The position numbers were made by a program, and so were the translations under genes. Positions 27,400-41,460 of a stretch of 64,000 nucleotides of DNA are shown here, in pieces. The DNA is from Glycine soja. Taxonomy: Eukaryota > Streptophyta > Magnoliopsida > Fabales > Fabaceae. The stretch lies in NCBI RefSeq assembly GCF_004193775.1, contig NC_041007.1, positions 29,786,850 to 29,850,849 on the forward strand. The letters run 5' to 3'. The notes beneath the pieces are model-generated. The model saw only the letters and a program-made list of their open reading frames with translations. It searched no databases and was not told the DNA's origin. The first letter of the stretch is position 1. Every line of letters begins with the position of its first letter.

Positions 27400-30300
27400 A
27401 CATCCAAGTTAAAAATTATTGTCGTTTGATTTTTCTCAGAGCTTCCGTTTTCAATTACGAGCGTCTCGATATATTACAGGACTCAATCGGACATCCGAGT
27501 TAAAAATTATTGTCGTTAGATTTTTCTTAGAGCTTCCGTTTTCAATTACGAGCGTCTCGATATATTACAGGACTCAATCGGACATCCGAGTTAAAAATTA
27601 TTGTCATTTGATTTTTCTCAGAGCTTCTGTTTTCAATTATGAGCGTCTCGATATATTACAATACTCAACCGGACATCCGAGTTAAAAGTTATTGTCGTTA
27701 GAATTTTCTCATAGCTTCTGTTTTCAATTACGAGCGTCTCGATATCCTACGGGACACAATCGGACATCCGAGTCAAACGTTATTGTCGTTTGAATTTACT
27801 CAGAGCTTCAGTTTTCAATTACGAGCGTCTCCATATATTACGGGACTCAGTCGGACATCCGAATTAAAAGTTATTGTCGTTCGACTTTTCTTAGAGCTTC
27901 CGTTTTCAATTTCGAGCGTCTCGATATATTACAGGGCTCAATCGGACATCCGAGTTAAAAGTTATTGTCGTTTGATTTTTCTCAGAGCTTCCGTTTTCAA
28001 TTACGAGCGTCTCGATATCCTACGGGACACAATCGGACATCCGAGTCAAAAGTTATTGTCGTTTGACTTTTCGTCGAGCTTCCGTTTTCAATTTCGAGCT
28101 TCTCGATATATTATAGGGCTCAATCGGACATCCGAGTTAAAAGTTATTGGCCTTTGACTTTTCTTAGAGCTTCCGTTTTCAATTTCGAGCGTCTCGATAT
28201 ATTTCATGGCTCAATCGGACATCCGAGTATAAAGTTATTGTCGTTTGATTTTTCTTAGAGCTTTCGTTTTCAATTTCAAGCGTCTTGATATATTACAGTG
28301 CTGAATAGGACATCCGAGTTAAAACTTATTGTCGTTTCATTTTACTCAGAGCTTCCATTTTCAATTACGAGCGTCTCGATATATTACGGGACTCAATCGG
28401 ACATCCGAGTGAAAAGTTATTGTCGTTTGAATTTACTCAGAGCTTCTGTTTTCAATTTTGAGCGTCTTGATATATAATAGGTCTCGATCAGACATCCGAG
28501 TTAAAAGTTATTGTCGTTTGACTTTTCTTAGAGCTTCCGTTTTCAATTTCGAGCGTCTCGATATATTACAGGGCTCAATAGGACGTCCGAGTTAAAACTT
28601 ATTGTCGTTTGATTTTCCTTAGAGTTTCCGTTTTCAATTACGAGCGTCTCGATATTCTACGGGACGCAGAGCTTTTGTTTTAAATTACGAGCGTCTCGAT
28701 ATATTACGAGACTTAATCGGACATCCGAATCAAAAGTTATTGTCGTTTTTCTTTTCTTAGAGGTTTCGTTTTCAATTTCGAGCGTTTCGATATATTACAA
28801 GGCTCAATCGGACATCCGAGTTAAAAGTTATTGTCGTTTGATTTTTCTCAGAGCTTCCGTTTTCAATTACGAGCGTCTCGATATCCTACAGGACACAATC
28901 GGACATCCGAGTCAAAATTTATTGTCGTTTGAATTTGCTCAGAGCTTTAGTTTTCAATTACAAGCTTCTCGATATATTACGGGACTCAATCGGACATCCG
29001 AGTTAAAAATAATTGTCGTTTGATTTTTGTCAGAGCTTCCATTTTCAATTACGTGCGTCTCGATATGCTACGGGACACAATCGGACATCCGAGTCAAAAT
29101 TTATTGTCGTTTGAATTTGCTAAGAGCTTCAGTTTTCAATTATGAGCGTCTCGATATATTACAGGACTCAATCGGAGATCCGAGTTAAAAGTTATTGTCG
29201 TTAGAATTTTCTCATAGCTTCTGTTTTCAATTACGAGCGTCTCGATATCCTACGGGACACAATCGAACATCCAAGTCAAAAGTTATTGTCGTTTGAATTT
29301 GCTCAGAGCTTCTGTTTTCAATTACGAGCTTCTCGATATATTACAGGACAAAATCGGACATCCAAGTTAAAAATTATTGTCGTTAGATTTTTCTTAGAGC
29401 TTCCGTTTTCAATTACGAGCGTCTCGATATCCTACGGGACACAGTCGGACATCTGAGTCGAAAGTTATTGTCGTTTGAATTTGCTCAGAGCTTCAGTTTT
29501 CAATTTCGAGCGTCTCGATATATTACAAGACTCAATCGAACATCCGAGTTAAAAGTTATTGTCGTTTGAATTTTCTCATAACTTCTGTTTTCAATTACGA
29601 GCGTCTCGATATCCTACGAGACTCAATCGAACATCCGAGTCAGAACTTATTGTCGTTTGAATTTGCTCAGAGGTTCTGTTTTCAATTACGAGCGTCTTGA
29701 TATATTACAGGACAAAATCGGACATCCAAGTTAAAAATTATTGTCGTTTGATTTTTCTCTGAGCTTCCGTTTTCAATTACGAGCGTCTCTATATCCTATG
29801 GGACACAATCGGACATCCGATTCAAAATTTATTGTCGTTTGAAATTGCTTAGAGCTTCAGTTTTAAATTACGAGCGTCGCGATATATTACAGGACTCAAT
29901 CACACATCCGAATTAAAAATTATTGTCGTTTGAGTTTTCAGAAAGCTTCCGTTTTCAATTTCGAGCGTCTCGATATATTAAAGGGCTCAATCGGACATCT
30001 GAGTTAAAAGTTATTGTCGTTTGATTTTTCTCAGAGCTTCCATTTTCAATTACGAGCGTTTTGATATCCTACGGGACAAAATCGGACATCCGAGTTAAAA
30101 TTTATTGTCGTTTGAATTTGCTCAGAGCTTTAGTTTTCAATTATGAGCGTCACGATATATTACAGGACTCAATCAGACATCCGAGTTAAAAATTGTTGTC
30201 GTTTGATGTTTCTCAGAGTTTCCGTTTTCAATTATGAGCGTCTCGATATCCTACGGGACTCAATCGTACATCCATGTCAAAAGTTATTGTCGTTTGACTT

Positions 30301-31500
30301 TTCATAGAGCTTCCGTTTTCAATTTCGAGCGTCTCGATATATTAAAGGGCTCAATCGGACATCCGAGTTAAAAGTTATTGTCGTTTGAATTTTCTCATAG
30401 CTTCCGTTTTCAATTACGAGCGTCTCGATATCCTACGGGACACAGTCGGACATCTGAGTCGAAAGTTATTGTCGTTTGAATTTGCTCAGAGCTTCAGTTT
30501 TCAATTTCGAGCGTCTCGATATATTACAAGACTCAATCGAACATCCGAGTTAAAAGTTATTGTCGTTTGAATTTTCTCATAGCTTCTGTTTTCAATTACG
30601 AGCGTCTCGATATCCTATGAGACTCAATCGAACATCCGAGTCAGAACTTATTGTCGTTTGAATTTGCTCAGAGGTTCTGTTTTCAATTACGAGCGTCTTG
30701 ATATATTACAGGACAAAACCGGACATCCGAGTTAAAAATTATTGTCGTTAGATTTTTCTTAGAGCTTCCGTTTTCAATTACGAGCATCTCGATATCCTAC
30801 GGGACACAATCGAACATCCGAGTCAAAAGTTATTGTCGTTTGAATTTTCTCAGAGTTTCTATTTTCAATTACGAGCGTCTCGATATATTACAGGACTCAA
30901 TCGGACATTCGAGTTAAAAGTTATTGTCGTTTGATTTTTCTCAGAGCTTCCTTTTTCAATTTCGAGCGTCTCGATATATTACAGGGCTCAATCGGACATT
31001 CGAGTTAAAAGTTATTGTCGTTTGATTTTTCTCAGAGCTTCCTTTTTCAATTACGAGCATCTCGATATCCTACGGGACTCAATCGGACATCCGTGTTAAA
31101 AGTTATAGTCGTTTGAATTTTCTCAAAACTTCTGTTTTCAATTACGAGCGTCTCGATATATTACAGGACTCAATCGGACATCCGAGTTAAAAATTATTGT
31201 CGTTCGGTTTTCTCAGAGCTTCTGTTTTCAATTATGAGCGTCTCGATATCCTACAGGACACAATCGAACATCAGAGTCAAAAGTTATTGTCGTTTGAATT
31301 TGCTCAGAGCTTCTGTTTTCAATTACGAGCGTCTCGATATATTACAGGACTCTACCGGACATCCGAGTTAAAAATTATTGTCGTTAGATTTTTCTTAGAG
31401 CTTCCGTTTTCAATTACGAGCATCTCGATATCCTACGGGACACAATCGAACATCCGAGTCAAAAGTTATTGTCGTTTGAATTTTCTCAGAGCTTCTGTTT
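27400..31500 (+). repeat. Satellite subfamily with TACAGGACTCAATC and TTAAAAATTATTG variants
   Basis: From about 27.4 kb rightwards, monomers with TACAGGACTCAATCGG, GTTAAAAATTATTGTCG and GAATTTTCTCATAGCTTCTG become common. These variants are rare in the first 27 kb. The array thus changes composition along its length rather than being homogenised throughout. The edge is gradual. I cannot say which named subtype (CentGm-1 or CentGm-2) dominates without an alignment. Confidence 0.55.
28630..28690 (+). repeat. Truncated satellite monomer (half-unit deletion)
   Basis: The sequence runs GATATTCTACGGGAC directly into GCAGAGCTTTTG at about 28,665. The CAATCGGACATCC...GTCGTTTGAATTTGCT part of the monomer, roughly 45 bp, is missing. 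Repeat phase is broken here. Confidence 0.7.
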
Positions 31501-31529
31501 TCAATTACGAGCGTCTCGATATATTACAG

Positions 31530-34500
31530 GACTCAATCGAACATTCGAGGTAAAATTTATTGTCGTTTGAATTTGCTCAGAGCTTTAGTTTTCAATTATG
31601 AGCATCTCAATATATTACAGGACTCAATCGGACATCCGACTTAAAAATTATTGTCGTTTGTTTTTCTCTGAGCTTCCGTTTTCAATTACGAGCATCTCGA
31701 TATCCTACGGGACTCAATCGAACATCTGAGTCAAAAGTTATTGTCGTTTGAATTTGCTCAGAGGTTCTGTTTTCAATTACGAGCGTCTCGATATATTACA
31801 GGACTCAATCGGACATCCGAGTTAAAAATTATTGTCGTTTGATTTTCCTCAGAGCTTCCGTTTTCAAGTATGAGCGTCTCGATATCCTACGGGACTCAAT
31901 CGGACATCCGTGTCAAAAGTTATTGTCGTTTGAATTTTCTCAAAACTTCTGTTTTCAATTACGAGCGTCTTGATATATTACAGGGCTCGATCAGACATTC
32001 GAGTTAAAAGTTATTGTCGTTTGATTTTACTCAGAGCTTCCGTTTTCAATTACAAGCGTCTCAATATCTTACGGGACACAATCGGACATCCGAGTCAAAA
32101 GTTATTGTCGTTTGAATTTGCTCAGAGCTTCAGTTTTCAATTATGAGCGTCTCGATATATTACAAGACTCAACCGGACATCCAAGTTAAAAGTTATTGTC
32201 GTTAGAATTTTCTCATAGCTTCCGTTTTCAATTACGTGCATCTCGATATCCTACGGGACACAATCGAATGTCCGATTGAAAAGTTATTGTCGTTAGAATT
32301 TTCTCATAGCTTCCGTTTTCAATTACGTGCATCTCGATATCCTACGGGACACAATCGAATGTCCGATTGAAAAGTTATTGTCGTTTGAATTTGCTCAGAG
32401 CTTCTGTTTTCAATTACGAGCGTCTCGATATGTTACAGGACTCAATCAAACATCCGAGTTAAAAATTATTGTCGTTTGATTTTTCTCAGAGCTTCCGTTT
32501 TCAATTATGAGCGTCTCGATATCCTATGGGGCTCAATCGGACATCCATGTCAAAAGATATTGTCGTTTGAATTTGATCAGAAATTCTGTTTTCAATTACG
32601 AGCGTCTTGATATATTACAGGGCTCGATCAGACATCCGAGTTAAAAGTTATTGTCGTTAGATTTTTCTTAGAGATTCCGTTTTCAATTACGAGCGTCTCA
32701 ATATCCTATGGGACACAATCGGACATCCGAGTCAAAAGTTATTGTCATTTGAATTTGCTCAGAGCTTCAGTTTTCAATAATGAGCGTCTCGATATATTAC
32801 AGGACTCAATCGGACATCCGAGTTAAAAGTTATTGTCGTTTGAATTTTCTCATAGCTTCCATTTTCAATTACGAGCGTCTCGATATCCTACGGGACACAA
32901 TCGAACGTCCGATTGAAAAGTTATTGTCGTTTGAATTTGCTCAGAGCTTCTATTTTAAATTACGAGCGTCTCGATATATTACAGGACTCAATCGGACATC
33001 CGAGTTAAAAATTATTGTCGTTTGATTTTTCTCAGAGCTTCCATTTTCAATTTTGAGCGTCACGATATCCTACGGGACTCTATCGGACATCCGTGTCAAA
33101 AGATATTGTCGTTTGAATTTTCTCAGAGCTTTAGTTTTCAATTACGAGCGTCTCGATATATTACAGGACTCAATCGGACATCCGAGTTAAAAATTATTGT
33201 CGTTCGGTTTTCTCAGAGCTTCTGTTTTCAATTATGAGCGTCTCGATATCCTACAGGACACAATCGAACATCAGAGTCAAAAGTTATTGTCGTTTGAATT
33301 TGCTCAGAGCTTCTGTTTTCAATTACGAGCGTCTCGATATATTACAGGACTCTACCGGACATCTGAGTTAAAAATTATTGTCGTTAGATTTTTCTTAGAG
33401 CTTCCGTTTTCAATTACGAGCATCTCGATATCCTACGGGACACAATCGAACATCCGAGTCAAAAGTTATTGTCGTTTGAATTTTCTCAGAGCTTCTGTTT
33501 TCAATTACGAGCGTCTCGATATATTACAGGACTCAATCGGACATTCGAGTTAAAAGTTATTGTCGTTTGATTTTTCTCAGAGCTTCCTTTTTCAATTTCG
33601 AGCGTCTCGATATATTACAGGGCTCAATCGGACATTCGAGTTAAAAGTTATTGTCGTTTGATTTTTCTCAGAGCTTCCTTTTTCAATTACGAGCATCTCG
33701 ATATCCTACGGGACTCAATCGGACATCCGTGTCAAAAGTTATTGTCGTTTGAATTTTCTCAAAACTTCTGTTTTCAATTACGAGCGTCTTGATATATTAC
33801 AGGGCTCGATCGGACATCCATGTCAAAAGATATTGTCGTTTGAATTTGATCAGACCTTCTGTTTTCAATTACGAGCGTCTTGATATATTACAGGGCTCGA
33901 TCAGACATCCGAGTTAAAAGTTATTGTCGTTTGACTATTCATAGAGCTTCCGTTTTCAATTTCGAGCGTCTCGATATCCTACGGGACACAATCGAACATC
34001 CGAGTCTAAAGTTATTATCGTTTGAATTTGCTAAGAGTTTCTGTTTTCAATTACGAGCGTCCCGATATATTACAGGACTCAATCGGACATCGGAGTTAAA
34101 AATTATTGTCGTTTGATTTTTCTCAGAGCTTTCGTTTTCAATTTCGAGCGTCTCGATATATTACAGGGCTCAATAGGACATCCGAGTTAAAAGTTATTGT
34201 CGTTTGATTTTTCTGAGAGCTTCCGTTTTCAATTATGAGCGTCTCCATATCCTACGGGACTCAATCAGACATCTGTATCAAAATTTATTGTCGTTTGAAT
34301 TTGCTCAGAGCTTTAGTTTTCAATTACGAGCGTCTCGATATATTATAGGACTCAATCGGACATCCGAGTTAAAAGTTATTGTCGCTTGATTTTTCTGAGA
34401 GCTTCCGTTTTCAATTACGTGCGTCTCGATATCCTACGGGACACAATCGGACATCTGAGTCAAAAGTTATTGTCGTTTGAATTTGCTCAGAGCTTTAGTT

Positions 34501-37500
34501 TTAAATTACGAGCGTCTCGATATATTATAGGACTCAATCGGACATCCGAGTTAAAAGTTATTGTCGCTAAATTTTTCTCAGAGCTTCCATTTTCAATTAC
34601 AAGTGTCTCGATATATTACAGGACTCAATCGAACATTCGAGGTAAAATTTATTGTCGTTTGAATTTGCTCAGAGCTTTAGTTTTCAATTATGAGCATCTC
34701 AATATATTACAGGACTCAATCGGACATCCGACTTAAAAATTATTGTCGTTTGTTTTTCTCTGAGCTTCCGTTTTCAATTACGAGCATCTCGATATCCTAC
34801 GGGACTCAATCGAACATCTGAGTCAAAAGTTATTGTCGTTTGAATTTGCTCAGAGGTTCTGTTTTCAATTACGAGCGTCTCGATATATTACAGGACTCAA
34901 TCGGACATCCGAGTTAAAAATTATTGTCGTTTGATTTTCCTCAGAGCTTCCGTTTTCAAGTATGAGCGTCTCGATATCCTACGGGACTCAATCGGACATC
35001 CGTGTCAAAAGTTATTGTCGTTTGAATTTTCTCAAAACTTCTGTTTTCAATTACGAGCGTCTTGATATATTACAGGGCTCGATCAGACATTCGAGTTAAA
35101 AGTTATTGTCGTTTGATTTTACTCAGAGCTTCCGTTTTCAATTACAAGCGTCTCAATATCTTACGGGACACAATCGGACATCCGAGTCAAAAGTTATTGT
35201 CGTTTGAATTTTCTCAGAGCTTCAGTTTTCAATTATGAGCGTCTCGATATATTACAAGACTCAACCGGACATCCAAGTTAAAAGTTATTGTCGTTAGAAT
35301 TTTCTCATAGCTTCCGTTTTCAATTACGTGCATCTCGATATCCTACGGGACACAATCGAATGTCCGATTGAAAAGTTATTGTCGTTAGAATTTTCTCATA
35401 GCTTCCGTTTTCAATTACGTGCATCTCGATATCCTACGGGACACAATCGAATGTCCGATTGAAAAGTTATTGTCGTTTGAATTTGCTCAGAGCTTCTGTT
35501 TTCAATTACGAGCGTCTCGATATGTTACAGGACTCAATCAAACATCCGAGTTAAAAATTATTGTCGTTTGATTTTTCTCAGAGCTTCCGTTTTCAATTAT
35601 GAGCGTCTCGATATCCTATGGGGCTCAATCGGACATCCATGTCAAAAGATATTGTCGTTTGAATTTGATCAGAAATTCTGTTTTCAATTACGAGCGTCTT
35701 GATATATTACAGGGCTCGATCAGACATCCGAGTTAAAAGTTATTGTCGTTAGATTTTTCTTAGAGATTCCGTTTTCAATTACGAGCGTCTCAATATCCTA
35801 TGGGACACAATCGGACATCCGAGTCAAAAGTTATTGTCATTTGAATTTGCTCAGAGCTTCAGTTTTCAATTATGAGCGTCTCGATATATTACAGGACTCA
35901 ATCGGACATCCGAGTTAAAAGTTATTGTCGTTTGAATTTTCTCATAGCTTCCATTTTCAATTACGAGCGTCTCGATATCCTACGGGACACAATCGAACGT
36001 CCAATTGAAAAGTTATTGTCGTTTGAATTTGCTCAGAGCTTCTATTTTAAATTACGAGCGTCTCGATATATTACAGGACTCAATCGGACATCCGAGTTAA
36101 AAATTATTGTCGTTTGATTTTTCTCAGAGCTTCCATTTTCAATTTTGAGCGTCACGATATCCTACGGGACTCTATCGGACATCCGTGTCAAAAGATATTG
36201 TCGTTTGAATTTTCTCAGAGCTTTAGTTTTCAATTACGAGCGTCTCGATATATTACAGGACTCAATCGGACATCCGAGTTAAAAATTATTGTCGTTCGGT
36301 TTTCTCAGAGCTTCTGTTTTCAATTATGAGCGTCTCGATATCCTACAGGACACAATCGAACATCAGAGTCAAAAGTTATTGTCGTTTGAATTTGCTCAGA
36401 GCTTCTGTTTTCAATTACGAGCGTCTCGATATATTACAGGACTCTACCGGACATCCGAGTTAAAAATTATTGTCGTTAGATTTTTCTTAGAGCTTCCGTT
36501 TTCAATTACGAGCATCTCGATATCCTACGGGACACAATCGAACATCCGAGTCAAAAGTTATTGTCGTTTGAATTTTCTCAGAGCTTCTGTTTTCAATTAC
36601 GAGCGTCTCGATATATTACAGGACTCAATCGGACATTCGAGTTAAAAGTTATTGTCGTTTGATTTTTCTCAGAGCTTCCTTTTTCAATTTCGAGCGTCTC
36701 GATATATTACAGGGCTCAATCGGACATTCGAGTTAAAAGTTATTGTCGTTTGATTTTTCTCAGAGCTTCCTTTTTCAATTACGAGCATCTCGATATCCTA
36801 CGGGACTCAATCGGACATCCGTGTCAAAAGTTATTGTCGTTTGAATTTTCTCAAAACTTCTGTTTTCAATTACGAGCGTCTTGATATATTACAGGGCTCG
36901 ATCGGACATCCATGTCAAAAGATATTGTCGTTTGAATTTGATCAGACCTTCTGTTTTCAATTACGAGCGTCTTGATATATTACAGGGCTCGATCAGACAT
37001 CCGAGTTAAAAGTTATTGTCGTTTGACTATTCATAGAGCTTCCGTTTTCAATTTCGAGCGTCTCGATATCCTACGGGACACAATCGAACATCCGAGTCTA
37101 AAGTTATTATCGTTTGAATTTGCTAAGAGTTTCTGTTTTCAATTACGAGCGTCCCGATATATTACAGGACTCAATCGGACATCGGAGTTAAAAATTATTG
37201 TCGTTTGATTTTTCTCAGAGCTTTCGTTTTCAATTTCGAGCGTCTCGATATATTACAGGGCTCAATAGGACATCCGAGTTAAAAGTTATTGTCGTTTGAT
37301 TTTTCTGAGAGCTTCCGTTTTCAATTATGAGCGTCTCCATATCCTACGGGACTCAATCAGACATCTGTATCAAAATTTATTGTCGTTTGAATTTGCTCAG
37401 AGCTTTAGTTTTCAATTACGAGCGTCTCGATATATTACAGGACTCTACCGGACATCCGAGTTAAAAATTATTGTCGTTAGATTTTTCTTAGAGCTTCCGT

Positions 37501-40500
37501 TTTCAATTACGAGCATCTCGATATCCTACGGGACACAATCGAACATCCGAGTCAAAAGTTATTGTCGTTTGAATTTTCTCAGAGCTTCTGTTTTCAATTA
37601 CGAGCGTCTCGATATATTACAGGACTCAATCGGACATTCGAGTTAAAAGTTATTGTCGTTTGATTTTTCTCAGAGCTTCCTTTTTCAATTTCGAGCGTCT
37701 CGATATATTACAGGGCTCAATCGGACATTCGAGTTAAAAGTTATTGTCGTTTGATTTTTCTCAGAGCTTCCTTTTTCAATTACGAGCATCTCGATATCCT
37801 ACGGGACTCAATCGGACATCCGTGTTAAAAGTTATAGTCGTTTGAATTTTCTCAAAACTTCTGTTTTCAATTACGAGCGTCTCGATATATTACAGGACTC
37901 AATCGGACATCCGAGTTAAAAATTATTGTCGTTCGGTTTTCTCAGAGCTTCTGTTTTCAATTATGAGCGTCTCGATATCCTACAGGACACAATCGAACAT
38001 CAGAGTCAAAAGTTATTGTCGTTTGAATTTGCTCAGAGCTTCTGTTTTCAATTACGAGCGTCTCGATATATTACAGGACTCTACCGGACATCCGAGTTAA
38101 AAATTATTGTCGTTAGATTTTTCTTAGAGCTTCCGTTTTCAATTACGAGCATCTCGATATCCTACGGGACACAATCGAACATCCGAGTCAAAAGTTATTG
38201 TCGTTTGAATTTTCTCAGAGCTTCTGTTTTCAATTACGAGCGTCTCGATATATTACAGGACTCAATCGAACATTCGAGGTAAAATTTATTGTCGTTTGAA
38301 TTTGCTCAGAGCTTTAGTTTTCAATTATGAGCATCTCAATATATTACAGGACTCAATCGGACATCCGACTTAAAAATTATTGTCGTTTGTTTTTCTCTGA
38401 GCTTCCGTTTTCAATTACGAGCATCTCGATATCCTACGGGACTCAATCGAACATCTGAGTCAAAAGTTATTGTCGTTTGAATTTGCTCAGAGGTTCTGTT
38501 TTCAATTACGAGCGTCTCGATATATTACAGGACTCAATCGGACATCCGAGTTAAAAATTATTGTCGTTTGATTTTCCTCAGAGCTTCCGTTTTCAAGTAT
38601 GAGCGTCTCGATATCCTACGGGACTCAATCGGACATCCGTGTCAAAAGTTATTGTCGTTTGAATTTTCTCAAAACTTCTGTTTTCAATTACGAGCGTCTT
38701 GATATATTACAGGGCTCGATCAGACATTCGAGTTAAAAGTTATTGTCGTTTGATTTTACTCAGAGCTTCCGTTTTCAATTACAAGCGTCTCAATATCTTA
38801 CGGGACACAATCGGACATCCGAGTCAAAAGTTATTGTCGTTTGAATTTGCTCAGAGCTTCAGTTTTCAATTATGAGCGTCTCGATATATTACAAGACTCA
38901 ACCGGACATCCAAGTTAAAAGTTATTGTCGTTAGAATTTTCTCATAGCTTCCGTTTTCAATTACGTGCATCTCGATATCCTACGGGACACAATCGAATGT
39001 CCGATTGAAAAGTTATTGTCGTTAGAATTTTCTCATAGCTTCCGTTTTCAATTACGTGCATCTCGATATCCTACGGGACACAATCGAATGTCCGATTGAA
39101 AAGTTATTGTCGTTTGAATTTGCTCAGAGCTTCTGTTTTCAATTACGAGCGTCTCGATATGTTACAGGACTCAATCAACATCCGAGTTAAAAATTATTGT
39201 CGTTTGATTTTTCTCAGAGCTTCCGTTTTCAATTATGAGCGTCTCGATATCCTATGGGGCTCAATCGGACATCCATGTCAAAAGATATTGTCGTTTGAAT
39301 TTGATCAGAAATTCTGTTTTCAATTACGAGCGTCTTGATATATTACAGGGCTCGATCAGACATCCGAGTTAAAAGTTATTGTCGTTAGATTTTTCTTAGA
39401 GATTCCGTTTTCAATTACGAGCGTCTCAATATCCTATGGGACACAATCGGACATCCGAGTCAAAAGTTATTGTCATTTGAATTTGCTCAGAGCTTCAGTT
39501 TTCAATTATGAGCGTCTCGATATATTACAGGACTCAATCGGACATCCGAGTTAAAAGTTATTGTCGTTTGAATTTTCTCATAGCTTCCATTTTCAATTAC
39601 GAGCGTCTCGATATCCTACGGGACACAATCGAACGTCCGATTGAAAAGTTATTGTCGTTTGAATTTGCTCAGAGCTTCTATTTTAAATTACGAGCGTCTC
39701 GATATATTACAGGACTCAATCGGACATCCGAGTTAAAAATTATTGTCGTTTGATTTTTCTCAGAGCTTCCATTTTCAATTTGAGCGTCTGATATCCTACG
39801 GGACTCATCGACATCCGTGTCAAAAGTATTGTCGTTTGAATTTTCTCAGAGCTTTAGTTTTCAATTACGAGCGTCTCGATATATTACAGGCTCATCGACA
39901 TCGAGTTAAAATTATTGTCGTTTGATTTTCTCAGAGCTTCCTTTTCAATTAGCGTCTCATATCTACGGGACTCTATCGGACATCCGTGTCAAAAGATATT
40001 GTCGTTTGAATTTTCTCAGAGCTTTAGTTTTCAATTACGAGCGTCTCGATATATTACAGGACTCAATCGGACATCCGAGTTAAAAATTATTGTCGTTCGG
40101 TTTTCTCAGAGCTTCTGTTTTCAATTATGAGCGTCTCGATATCCTACAGGACACAATCGAACATCAGAGTCAAAAGTTATTGTCGTTTGAATTTGCTCAG
40201 AGCTTCTGTTTTCAATTACGAGCGTCTCGATATATTACAGGACTCTACCGGACATCCGAGTTAAAAATTATTGTCGTTAGATTTTTCTTAGAGCTTCCGT
40301 TTTCAATTACGAGCATCTCGATATCCTACGGGACACAATCGAACATCCGAGTCAAAAGTTATTGTCGTTTGAATTTTCTCAGAGCTTCTGTTTTCAATTA
40401 CGAGCGTCTCGATATATTACAGGACTCAATCGGACATTCGAGTTAAAAGTTATTGTCGTTTGATTTTTCTCAGAGCTTCCTTTTTCAATTTCGAGCGTCT

Positions 40501-41460
40501 CGATATATTACAGGGCTCAATCGGACATTCGAGTTAAAAGTTATTGTCGTTTGATTTTTCTCAGAGCTTCCTTTTTCAATTACGAGCATCTCGATATCCT
40601 ACGGGACTCAATCGGACATCCGTGTCAAAAGTTATTGTCGTTTGAATTTTCTCAAAACTTCTGTTTTCAATTACGAGCGTCTTGATATATTACAGGGCTC
40701 GATCGGACATCCATGTCAAAAGATATTGTCGTTTGAATTTGATCAGACCTTCTGTTTTCAATTACGAGCGTCTTGATATATTACAGGGCTCGATCAGACA
40801 TCCGAGTTAAAAGTTATTGTCGTTTGACTATTCATAGAGCTTCCGTTTTCAATTTCGAGCGTCTCGATATCCTACGGGACACAATCGAACATCCGAGTCT
40901 AAAGTTATTATCGTTTGAATTTGCTAAGAGTTTCTGTTTCAATTACGAGCGTCCCGATATATTACAGGACTCAATCGGACATCGGAGTTAAAAATTATTG
41001 TCGTTTGATTTTTCTCAGAGCTTTCGTTTTCAATTTCGAGCGTCTCGATATATTACAGGGCTCAATAGGACATCCGAGTTAAAAGTTATTGTCGTTTGAT
41101 TTTTCTGAGAGCTTCCGTTTTCAATTATGAGCGTCTCCATATCCTACGGGACTCAATCAGACATCTGTATCAAAATTTATTGTCGTTTGAATTTGCTCAG
41201 AGCTTTAGTTTTCAATTACGAGCGTCTCGATATATTATAGGACTCAATCGGACATCCGAGTTAAAAGTTATTGTCGCTTGATTTTTCTGAGAGCTTCCGT
41301 TTTCAATTACGTGCGTCTCGATATCCTACGGGACACAATCGGACATCTGAGTCAAAAGTTATTGTCGTTTGAATTTGCTCAGAGCTTTAGTTTTAAATTA
41401 CGAGCGTCTCGATATATTATAGGACTCAATCGGACATCCGAGTTAAAAGTTATTGTCGTT
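31530..41460 (+). repeat. Higher-order repeat region, ~3.09-kb unit of 34 monomers, about three copies
   Basis: Near-identical segments recur at a 3,092-bp offset: 32,780/35,872, 33,022/36,114, 33,197/36,289, 33,880/36,972 and 34,204/37,296. A third copy is offset by a further 3,636 bp (35,872/39,508), growing to ~3,800 bp (36,972/40,773 and 37,296/41,096). A marker segment, an exact 91-bp tandem pair containing GAATGTCCGATTGAAAAG, appears once per unit at ~32,200-32,390, ~35,290-35,480 and ~38,925-39,115. Extra partial units, such as 37,926-38,282 matching 31,197-31,553, show that recombination has shuffled pieces. Confidence 0.82.
39770..39965 (+). repeat. Satellite dimer with a dense cluster of single-base deletions
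   Basis: Compared with the matching segment at 36,130-36,300, this stretch is an extra dimer. It carries many one- or two-base deletions in about 190 bp, for example GAGCGTCTGATATCC, ACTCATCGACATCC, AAAAGTATTG and TACAGGCTCATCGAC. Isolated deletions of the same kind occur at ~39,177 and ~40,938. Neighbouring monomers are clean. This looks like unpolished read sequence rather than biology. Confidence 0.6.
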
